DNA from: Anaerolineae bacterium
Lineage (GTDB): Bacteria > Chloroflexota > Anaerolineae > B4-G1 > SLSP01
Reading direction: 5' to 3'
Assembly: GCA_021107605.1 (NCBI GenBank)
Contig: JAIOSN010000041.1
Location: 1-5,181 of the forward strand
Length of the DNA: 5,181 nt
Below the pieces are notes generated by a model. That model saw only the letters and a program-made list of their open reading frames with translations, had not been told where the DNA came from and did not search any database. Each line of letters begins with the position of its first letter. Positions within the stretch are counted from its first letter, which is position 1. This document shows, piece by piece, positions 1 to 5,075 of this stretch. The position numbers were made by a program, and so were the translations under genes.

Positions 1-1
1 C

Positions 2-265
2 GTAGCGCAAAGCGTGGACGGCGACGCGACCACCTTTGCCTGGGACTGGGCCTCCGGCGTCCCAGAGCTGCTGCGTCAGGGAAAAACCCGTTACCTGGTA
101 GGTCACGACACGCTGGGTTGGCACGATGGCAACACCTGGACTTACTCCTTGCCCGACGCGCTCGGCTCCGTGCGGCAGACCGTGGACGCCGCAGGCGCGG
201 TGGTCAATGCACGGGAGTGGACGCCGTTTGGCGTGGCGGTCGGCGAGTCAACGGCGGGGTTGGGG
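2..265 (+). repeat. RHS core direct repeat, copy 1
   Basis: This stretch aligns codon by codon with 2741-3028. Over the 84 residues from 14 to 265, 70 are identical, not counting an 8-residue (24 bp) insertion in copy 2. Differences cluster at DGNT versus NWKG and VNA versus TSS, and at the copy 2 breakpoint. The two copies share orientation and lie about 2.74 kb apart, so they are possible substrates for homologous recombination that would delete the lipoprotein gene between them. Confidence 0.9.
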
Positions 266-1252
266 TACACGGGCGAGTGGTGGGACGCGGACGTGGGCTT
301 GGAGTATCTGCGCGCGCGGTGGTATCAGCCGGGGACGGGGCGGTTTACACAGGTTGATCCCCAAATCGGAATTCCTTATCAGCCACATACTATGGTTCAA
401 GAGTATGCCTATGGTAGAGAAAATCCACTAACTTGGGTAGATCCTTCTGGAATGATAGAACAGTGGTGGGAGGACATGTTAAGAAATCCGCACTGGCGGA
501 GTGTCTTTTTCGATTCGGCCAAACGACATAACCAGCAACACATCACCAACCTTGACGATCAGTCATTTGCATCTGTTATGGCTTCCATTGTTTTGATAGA
601 AGGCGGGAATATTGGCGGCGCCTCCGGTGGGTTGAAAGGCAAAATCGGAGAGTTCGTGGGCCCTTTGCCAGAAGATATCAGAATTCCTCTGGTGAGTACG
701 GTTAAATGGGGTGAGATACTATGCAATGTCATAGTACGAGAGATACTTGCCAAGTTTTTAGAGCATCCCCCGAAGTATCAAACTGAGGGGCTGAGCAATA
801 TCAACCCCCACGTAATTGATGAAGCCCGCCAATACGGCATCGACATCTACAAATTCCCCCTAGTTCAATTCAATGTTGAGGATCCCTACCATAGACCTGA
901 CGGCTCCTTTGATCGGTCACAGTATTGGCAGGGACAAGAGCAATGGGTGGAGTACCTGGCCGCCAGTTTTGAGGTAGTCCAAAAACGTGCGCAAGAATTG
1001 GGCGTTGATATCAGCAAGAACAACAATGAGGATGGTTGGGCTGAGAGCATCAGGGCCTTTGCACAGTGGCACGACAGAGGGATTGTGGAAGCCTTCGGCG
1101 TTGAAGGAAACTGGTACGACGAGGAAGAACTAGCTATAGATCCGGATGACGCTTGGGGCACCAAGCAAATAGCAGCCCAAGACAGCGCCACCAGATACTA
1201 CCAGAGAGTCACCAGCCATTGGCGGGCAGCCTTGACAGGCCTGACCGAGTAG
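2..1252 (+). CDS. RHS repeat-associated core protein, C-terminal part with variable tip (5' partial)
   Basis: The frame is open to the left edge, so the real start lies outside. The GTG at 14 is an internal valine, because the same codon sits mid-core in the second copy at 2753. Numbering from that GTG, residues 1-146 are the end of an RHS core: LPDALGSVRQTVDAAG (47-61), GYTGEWWDADVGLEYLRARWY (about 84-104), PGTGRFTQVDP (106-116), then YAYGRENPLTWVDPSG (131-146), the usual core end. RHS proteins form a secreted or surface shell that encloses a C-terminal effector. Residues 147-412 (from about 452) are the variable tip, which I cannot assign firmly. It has SFASVMASIVLIEGG (184-198), YLAASFEVVQKRA (314-326), AFAQWHDRG (348-356) and YYQRVTSHWRAAL (395-407). 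This layout recalls lysozyme or transglycosylase-like domains, with Glu196 as a candidate acid. DNA switches from GC-rich to AT-richer near 355. A lipoprotein gene follows 30 bp downstream. Confidence 0.9.
   Translation, partial: VAQSVDGDATTFAWDWASGVPELLRQGKTRYLVGHDTLGWHDGNTWTYSLPDALGSVRQTVDAAGAVVNAREWTPFGVAVGESTAGLGYTGEWWDADVGLEYLRARWYQPGTGRFTQVDPQIGIPYQPHTMVQEYAYGRENPLTWVDPSGMIEQWWEDMLRNPHWRSVFFDSAKRHNQQHITNLDDQSFASVMASIVLIEGGNIGGASGGLKGKIGEFVGPLPEDIRIPLVSTVKWGEILCNVIVREILAKFLEHPPKYQTEGLSNINPHVIDEARQYGIDIYKFPLVQFNVEDPYHRPDGSFDRSQYWQGQEQWVEYLAASFEVVQKRAQELGVDISKNNNEDGWAESIRAFAQWHDRGIVEAFGVEGNWYDEEELAIDPDDAWGTKQIAAQDSATRYYQRVTSHWRAALTGLTE
452..1249 (+). other. Variable RHS tip domain (candidate effector, weakly lysozyme-like)
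   Basis: This 266-residue segment starts right after the DPSG core boundary and runs to the stop. It has no YD repeats and no zinc-binding or HNH nuclease motif that I can see. The hydrophobic helix ending in the IEGG motif, a weak STVKWGEIL stretch (228-236) where lysozyme-like folds often have a Ser-x-Gly-x-Gln-Ile motif, and the final Trp/Tyr-rich helix fit a lysozyme-like fold by eye. The glutamine normally seen there is not present, so the domain could be degenerate, divergent or something else. Position makes an effector role likely; the fold is a guess. Residue numbers count from the GTG at 14. Confidence 0.4.
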
Positions 1253-1270
1253 CTTCGCAAGACCAATGCA

Positions 1271-1276
1271 AAGGAG
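1271..1276 (+). promoter_or_regulatory. Shine-Dalgarno site of the first propeller lipoprotein
   Basis: AAGGAG lies 6 nt before the ATG at 1283. It sits inside the 30-bp gap after the RHS stop, which leaves little room for a separate promoter. It supports translation of this gene as part of the RHS transcript. Confidence 0.75.
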
Positions 1277-1282
1277 CTGATA

Positions 1283-2485
1283 ATGCATGGATTGAAGTGT
1301 AGATCAATACAGTTTTTCTTCATAGCGGTGGTCACTGTCTGGTTCATGGGGTGCTCTGCGTTGCGACCAGCTGTTCCAGATCGGGATGCTGACGGAGTGG
1401 CCGATCTGTCTGGCATCCTGGTCGTAGAGTGTATTGTTGATTCTGAGGGGAGGGTGTGCGCGCTTGATCTTCCCCCGGAATCTCAAGTTCGCGTGGTTAC
1501 AGCGGATTGTGAAGGAAACTGTCTTGCGCCTTCCCTTTCCTCTAGCGGTCAGAAAATCATATTCACCCAAGTTTCATCCGCAGGGACAGACATTTGGCAG
1601 ATAGATGCAGCTGGCCGCGCCTTGCGACCGCTCATACAAGGTGAGACGATTGATAGAAATCCGGTATGGTCGCCGGATGCATCCTGGATAGCGTATCGGG
1701 TTCTGGAAGACCCCTACACACTAGACACGCCATCCGGCCACACACTTCAGGCGTATCGGCATTCCTCTCTCCACGTTGCCAGACCTGACGGCACGGACGA
1801 GGGCAGACTGACATCGCGGGAAGGTTATGTGTACGCCTTTGATTGGGCACCAGACGGCAACCAGATTGTAATCAGTGTGCGTCTGGAGGACGTGAACCAG
1901 GATGGTATCATGGATCGGAAGGATCGAGTGCGTCTTTATACCGTCAATCTCGCCACCCGCGACGTACGGTCTGTCTTGAACGATGTGAATCCAGGACTTT
2001 CGATGCACGAGCCGTCCTGGTCTCCTGATGGCGACCACATTGCCTACATTGAGGGACATGGTGACACCACATCCTACGGTGACCTGGTTGTCGTAAGGGC
2101 AAACGATAGCTCTGAGGTGGCTCGATTAGACATCAGTCCAGGGGCTGCATACAGTTGGTCGCCTGATGGCAAAAAGATAGCTTACGTCGGATATCCAGAC
2201 ACGGTTAGCCGCGTGGGTTATGTTGACATGTTCGTCTTCAATCTGTCAACTCAGAATGAGACACGTCTCACCGATACTAGCTTGTATACCGTGTTTGGCT
2301 CTTACGAATTCAATGGGATCATCCTTGATGATCCCGTGTGGTCGCCTGACGGAGGCTATCTGGCGTTTGTCTGGAAAAAGGGCGGGAAAAGCTATGTAGT
2401 CGTTGCCAGTGCGGACGGCTCATGGCTTTCCCGCCTCGTCGAACTGGGGACTGGATATTATCATCTCTCTACGTGGGGACGGTAA
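1283..2485 (+). CDS. Secreted PD40/TolB-like beta-propeller, probable lipoprotein, downstream of RHS tip
   Basis: The 400-residue product starts at an ATG with a good ribosome site. A signal peptide is clear: basic start, hydrophobic FFFIAVVTVWFMG, then Cys24. The lipobox F-M-G-C is imperfect but usable, so lipid anchoring outside the cytoplasm is likely. The body carries PD40 (WD40-like, TolB/DPP4-type) repeats: W129-SPDA, W188-APDG, W246-SPDG, W292-SPDG and W353-SPDG, with a weaker blade near residues 84-95 (SSSGQKIIFTQ), so about six blades. Two acidic calcium-loop-like motifs are present: DRDADGVAD (33-41) and DVNQDGIMDRKD (203-214), the latter fitting a 12-residue EF-hand loop. Propellers of this kind are usually binding platforms, and no enzyme signature was seen. 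Its place directly behind a variable RHS tip suggests an immunity or accessory partner, which is inference. The stop is followed at once, in the same frame, by RHS core sequence. Confidence 0.88.
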   Translation: MHGLKCRSIQFFFIAVVTVWFMGCSALRPAVPDRDADGVADLSGILVVECIVDSEGRVCALDLPPESQVRVVTADCEGNCLAPSLSSSGQKIIFTQVSSAGTDIWQIDAAGRALRPLIQGETIDRNPVWSPDASWIAYRVLEDPYTLDTPSGHTLQAYRHSSLHVARPDGTDEGRLTSREGYVYAFDWAPDGNQIVISVRLEDVNQDGIMDRKDRVRLYTVNLATRDVRSVLNDVNPGLSMHEPSWSPDGDHIAYIEGHGDTTSYGDLVVVRANDSSEVARLDISPGAAYSWSPDGKKIAYVGYPDTVSRVGYVDMFVFNLSTQNETRLTDTSLYTVFGSYEFNGIILDDPVWSPDGGYLAFVWKKGGKSYVVVASADGSWLSRLVELGTGYYHLSTWGR

Positions 2486-2740
2486 CAGGCATCCACCTGC
2501 CAGTACAATGCGGTGGGCAACCGCACCGCGCTGACGGACACCACCGGTATCCATGTCTACGAGTACGACGCCGCCAACCGTTTGACCAGTGTGGATGGTG
2601 TGGCGTATACCTGGGATGACCGGGGCAACCTGCTCAATGACGGCGCGTTCACTTATGCGTATAACTCTGCCGGGCAGCTGGTGCATGTCATCAGTGGTAC
2701 TGCGATAGTGAAATACACGTACAACGCGGCGGGCCTGCGC

Positions 2741-3028
2741 GTAACGCAATCCGTGGATGGCGACGCAACCACCTTTGCCTGGGACTGGGCCGCCCCTGCG
2801 GCAGGCTCAGGGCAGGCTCCCGTCCCAGAGTTGCTGCGCCAGGGAAAAACCCGTTACTTGGTGGGTCACGACACCCTAGGCTGGCACAACTGGAAAGGGT
2901 GGACTTACTCTCTACCCGACGCTTTAGGTTCCGGGCGGCAGACCGTGGACGCCGCGGGCGCGGTGACGAGCAGCCGCGAGTGGACGCCGTTCGGCGTCGC
3001 CGCCGGCGACTCGCCGGCAGGGTGGGGG
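2741..3028 (+). repeat. RHS core direct repeat, copy 2
   Basis: Partner of 2-265. The alignment offset is 2739 before the insertion near 2791-2817 and 2763 after it. The reading frame is kept throughout, and many third-position changes are synonymous, which points to a duplication that was once under coding constraint. Confidence 0.9.
2791..2820 (+). repeat. Short GC-rich palindromic insertion in the copy 2 core
   Basis: Copy 1 has WASGVPELL where copy 2 has WAAPAAGSGQAPVPELL. The extra 24 bp contains CCTGCGGCAGG (an inverted repeat with a single-base centre) and two GCAGGCTC-type direct repeats separated by AGG. It resembles, from memory, the short CAGGCTCAGGGCAGGCT-type dispersed repeats common in Chloroflexota genomes. 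It does not break the frame. Confidence 0.5.
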
Positions 3029-3135
3029 CATGGCCGTCTATTGATTCAAACCGGGAGCCTGTGACCGGCCGAAAGCGGAAAAATGAGGAAACCTTAGAGT
3101 TCAGATTTGAATGTGAGCGTGCGAGGAGGGAGACT
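3029..3135 (+). other. Junction between truncated RHS core and second propeller gene
   Basis: This 107-bp stretch has no counterpart in copy 1 and holds the TGA at 3062-3064 that closes the remnant frame. I see no convincing -35/-10 pair, hairpin or insertion-sequence end. Only the ribosome site at its right end is recognisable. Confidence 0.5.
3123..3130 (+). promoter_or_regulatory. Shine-Dalgarno site that fixes the start at 3136
   Basis: GAGGAGGG ends 5 nt before the ATG at 3136. The frame is open further upstream to an ATG at 2899, but that extension would read the RHS core out of frame and give an arginine-rich product. The ribosome site and the signal peptide that follows select 3136. 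Confidence 0.8.
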
Positions 3136-4257
3136 ATGCCGGTACACGCGGTAAGTAAAGTATGGCTGGGGGTGCTCTTTTGCGCCAGTAGCATATTGTT
3201 TTTTCCGAGTTGTCAGTCCAACTTGCAGGAGAGCACCCCTGAGTGGGATAGAGTGGAGGTCCCGCTTGGGAATATGTGGGCCCTTTCGCCAGATTTACGC
3301 TGGGCAGCTTATGATGAAGTTCTTCCAAACAAACCCACTCCGCCGGCCCTGAAGTTCTATGGATATCAAGGCAGAATTTTCGTTCGGGAGATACAGCCAA
3401 ATATGGTAGGTACTCCGCTACTCGTTACTGAGTACAACACTGCCGAGAAGATCGATTTTCGAGTTTGGGGATTTTCGCCCGATAGCAGCAAGTTATTGAT
3501 CATGAAACAGGTTCTGGATCTGGATACTCCCGACGAGTTGTGGGTCGTGGACGTCCCGGAGGTGGAAAACAGAGAGCTGCTTTACCAGGTGAAGTCTCCT
3601 ATCCGGTGTGTGCAATGGGCGCCGGATAGCCAGCATATTACGGTAGTGACTGCAAACTGGGGCTTGGATCTAGTGGCTCTGGATGGAACAGTCCAGCAGC
3701 ATATCCTGCCGCCTATCACATTTAATAAGATGTTCCACACGGTTTCCTGGTCTCCTACCGGGGAGCAATTCGTTTATCCTGATAAAAGCTCCGGGGAGAT
3801 GACGCCGATCCGCATTATGGATTTGGCCTCCGGGGAACAACGCACGTTGACCGCCTGGCCATATTCTGTGGATGCGTATTGGTCTCCGGCCGGAGAGTAC
3901 ATTGCGTTACCTGGCTATAGTTACAGAGAGAAGGTCATATTTGTATTAGACGTACTTGATACAACCGGGCAAGTTCAATTCTCTATTAAGTTGAAGGACG
4001 TGGAGGATTGGGTAAGAAAGCCGGTGTGGTCACCGGACGGGACGTACTTAGCCCTAGGAGTATCTGAACAGGCGGAGCCGGGGGCCGGCTATAGCTATTC
4101 CGTAATGGTATTGACGGCGGCCACCTGGGAGGTGCGCCAGATCCCGGTGGATAGTTACAGCGAAGTGCTGGCGTGGAGTCCGGAGGGCACGGCCATTATC
4201 ATGGAAGGCTCCTGGGATGGCCAGAGCGGCCTGATCAAGATCCCGGTCGTTCCGTAG
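3136..4257 (+). CDS. Second secreted PD40/TolB-like beta-propeller, probable lipoprotein
   Basis: The 373-residue product has an N-terminal export signal: Lys8, hydrophobic VWLGVLFCASSILFF, then P-S-Cys26, a plausible but non-ideal lipobox. The mature part shows seven propeller-type motifs: W48-ALSPD, W111-GFSPD, W161-APDS, W205-SPTG, W249-SPAG, W298-SPDG and W347-SPEG, spaced 44-63 residues. These suggest a seven-bladed PD40-type propeller that ends close to the C-terminus (LIKIPVVP). It shares the fold class with the protein at 1283-2485, but the two are clearly divergent and this one lacks the calcium-loop motifs. No catalytic triad is evident. It sits behind an RHS core remnant with no tip, the same order seen to the left except that the tip is missing. 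An orphan immunity or accessory protein of a lost tip is one reading; an unrelated surface binding protein is the alternative. Confidence 0.87.
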   Translation: MPVHAVSKVWLGVLFCASSILFFPSCQSNLQESTPEWDRVEVPLGNMWALSPDLRWAAYDEVLPNKPTPPALKFYGYQGRIFVREIQPNMVGTPLLVTEYNTAEKIDFRVWGFSPDSSKLLIMKQVLDLDTPDELWVVDVPEVENRELLYQVKSPIRCVQWAPDSQHITVVTANWGLDLVALDGTVQQHILPPITFNKMFHTVSWSPTGEQFVYPDKSSGEMTPIRIMDLASGEQRTLTAWPYSVDAYWSPAGEYIALPGYSYREKVIFVLDVLDTTGQVQFSIKLKDVEDWVRKPVWSPDGTYLALGVSEQAEPGAGYSYSVMVLTAATWEVRQIPVDSYSEVLAWSPEGTAIIMEGSWDGQSGLIKIPVVP

Positions 4258-4262
4258 AGTAG

Positions 4263-4382
4263 GAGAGATTTTTAATCGCGGCCGTGGCGGAGACCCTGGT
4301 TGCCCTGTTGGTGTGGGGCAGTGTCGACCTGCGTCTGCTGCGGGCCACCGCATTATTTGTTATTCAGGGAGGAGAGGAATGA
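4263..4382 (+). pseudogene. Short hydrophobic open frame, possible membrane-protein remnant
   Basis: After a TAG at 4260-4262 the frame runs for 39 codons to TGA 4380-4382, including AETLVALLVWGSVDL and RLLRATALFVIQG. Codons are strongly GC-rich at the third position, unlike the following gene, and the protein reads as one or two membrane helices. No ATG, GTG or TTG with a ribosome site begins it. AGGAGAG at 4261-4267 lies 7 nt before an ATC at 4275, which would be a very rare start. The stop overlaps the next ATG as ATGA. The LLRATALFVIQG stretch loosely recalls MbhD/DUF4040-type subunits of Mrp antiporters, from memory and unverified. A chance open frame is also possible. Confidence 0.3.
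4367..4374 (+). promoter_or_regulatory. Shine-Dalgarno site that fixes the start at 4379
   Basis: GGGAGGAG ends 4 nt before the ATG at 4379. It favours this start over an in-frame GTG at 4313, which would add 22 residues in front of the membrane anchor and has no ribosome site of its own. Confidence 0.75.
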
Positions 4383-4888
4383 AAAAGGTCAGGCGGGCGC
4401 TTTCATTGTTGGCGATCCTTATATGCAGCTGCCTAGGTGCGGTTATGCTTGTATTAATAGCGCTAGATCAGGGCTGGATTGGCATCGAGTATCTTGATAC
4501 GCCTATCTATGAGCGAATCATGTGTGATTTACCGTTACCCAATGATGTAACTTATGAGAATTGCGGAAAGCCCTATGCAGGTCCTAGTCTATTCTATTGG
4601 AAGTCTTATTATACAAGCAATCTGGACAGACAAATATTGGAGGACTTCTATTGTACAGAGATGCCAAACTTCGGGTGGAGTTTTGTAGCTAAAGAACCGA
4701 GTGGTTGGGATTGGGATGTTCTGTTATTTACAGGGCGACAGCAACATTGGCTGACGGAGCATCAGTACTGGTTAGGGGTGCTGATACCAAGTGCTAATTC
4801 AGAGTGTGACGATTGCTATATAGAACTGGGGATGTCCGAAGATGAAAATGCTTTAAGGCAATTTTTTATCCTGCAGCGACTAGAGTAA
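4379..4888 (+). CDS. Small membrane-anchored exported protein of unknown function
   Basis: The 169-residue product starts MKKVRR, followed by a hydrophobic segment at about 8-29 (LSLLAILICSCLGAVMLVL...), so it is an N-terminal anchor with the rest outside the membrane. A lipobox reading at ICSC18 is possible, but hydrophobicity continues beyond it. The exported part has five cysteines (49, 62, 92, 143, 146), the last two as CDDC, and is rich in aromatics. The segment ILEDFYCTEMPNFGWSF (86-102) matches a FYxxxMPxxGW pattern that I recall from small secreted domains with a preceding LPxP motif (here LPLP, 51-54). That resemblance is from memory. DNA is AT-richer than its surroundings (23 of 60 bases G+C at 4501-4560), which suggests horizontal acquisition with its cassette. 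It lies between a propeller gene and a scrap of RHS core, so it may be a third cassette partner. I do not recognise its family. Confidence 0.8.
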   Translation: MKKVRRALSLLAILICSCLGAVMLVLIALDQGWIGIEYLDTPIYERIMCDLPLPNDVTYENCGKPYAGPSLFYWKSYYTSNLDRQILEDFYCTEMPNFGWSFVAKEPSGWDWDVLLFTGRQQHWLTEHQYWLGVLIPSANSECDDCYIELGMSEDENALRQFFILQRLE

Positions 4889-4899
4889 GTTGTTTTTTC

Positions 4900-4944
4900 T
4901 GGGATGTGCGGGGTAATCTAATCAATGACGGCACGTTCACTTAT
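4900..4944 (+). pseudogene. Third RHS core scrap (15 codons)
   Basis: This block translates as WDVRGNLINDGTFTY and matches WDDRGNLLNDGAFTY at 2612-2656. By direct count 38 of 45 bases are identical, and four of the seven differences are synonymous or conservative changes (ggc/ggt, aac/aat, ctg/cta, ctc/atc). The similarity ends abruptly after the Tyr codon, and begins 11 bp after the stop of the preceding gene. It is too short to function and marks an old core copy. Confidence 0.8.
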
Positions 4945-4978
4945 GTACAGGCGACTCCACTGGCCGGGACGCCGGCGC

Positions 4979-5015
4979 AGCGGGTGAGGGGAATTCCCCT
5001 CACCCGCTTTGTATT
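4979..5015 (+). terminator. Strong perfect hairpin, probable Rho-independent terminator
   Basis: Bases 4979-4991 pair without mismatch to 4996-5008 (13 bp), around an AATT loop centred on GAATTC. A short T-rich run (CTTTGTATT) follows on the plus strand. It lies between a plus-strand gene ending at 4888 and a minus-strand gene ending at 5076. The plus-strand reading has the better T tract, but the stem could stop transcription from both sides. Confidence 0.75.
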
Positions 5016-5075
5016 CTGACAGGATGGAAAGTAGCCGTGATTTCTCAAGTGTACTTATGTTGGGCGAACTTCGAG
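5009..5075. other. Short convergent intergenic region
   Basis: This sequence lies between the hairpin and the minus-strand stop. No further RHS homology, ribosome site or second hairpin was seen. AAGTGTACTT at 5046-5055 is only a 4-bp stem with a 2-base loop. Confidence 0.4.

Larger units (their letters stand above)
2486..3064 (+). pseudogene. Truncated RHS core fragment without tip (core copy 2)
   Basis: The frame begins right after the TAA at 2483-2485 and ends at TGA 3062-3064. It encodes YD-type RHS sequence: QYNAVGNRTALTDTTG, YEYDAANRLTSVDG, YTWDDRGNLLNDGAFTYAYN and KYTYNAAGLRVTQS, followed by the region shared with copy 1 (DATTFAWDW to REWTPFGVAAGDS). Homology stops at about 3028. The remaining core (GYTGEWW... 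through DPSG) and any tip are missing, and a short unrelated tail ends the frame. A GTG at 2513 could act as a start, but no ribosome site precedes it and it falls inside a YD repeat. The piece therefore looks like a recombination remnant, not a working gene. Relative to copy 1 it contains a 24-bp in-frame insertion near 2791-2817. Confidence 0.88.

Noticed and set aside
118..431. Overlapping plus-strand frames inside the RHS core
   Set aside because: They are shadows of the core frame. Their Arg/Gly-rich products match no family, and the core motifs are in the long frame.
1721..2059. Minus-strand open frame inside the first propeller gene
   Set aside because: The opposite strand encodes regularly spaced WSPDG motifs; the minus frame shows no motif or ribosome site.
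2513..3064. Functional short RHS protein starting at GTG 2513
   Set aside because: The GTG is inside a YD repeat with no ribosome site, and the product lacks the core end and a tip, so a remnant is more likely.
2899..3135. N-terminal extension of the second propeller gene to an ATG at 2899
   Set aside because: It reads the RHS core in a shifted frame, giving an arginine-rich product, and lacks a ribosome site. The ATG at 3136 has a strong one followed by a signal peptide.
3029..3135. Insertion-sequence end or attachment site at the copy 2 breakpoint
   Set aside because: No terminal inverted repeats, target duplication or transposase could be seen; a recombination or deletion junction is sufficient.
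2691..3194. Long minus-strand open frame opposite the RHS copy 2
   Set aside because: It overlaps a clear plus-strand homology region, has low-complexity Arg/Ser-rich sequence, and is explained by GC-rich third positions.
4054..4353. Minus-strand open frame across the end of the second propeller gene
   Set aside because: It overlaps the last two propeller motifs, and its proline/arginine-rich product has no recognisable feature.
4889..4900. T-run just after the small gene as its own terminator
   Set aside because: No stem-loop precedes the TTTTTT; the perfect hairpin at 4979-5008 is the better candidate.
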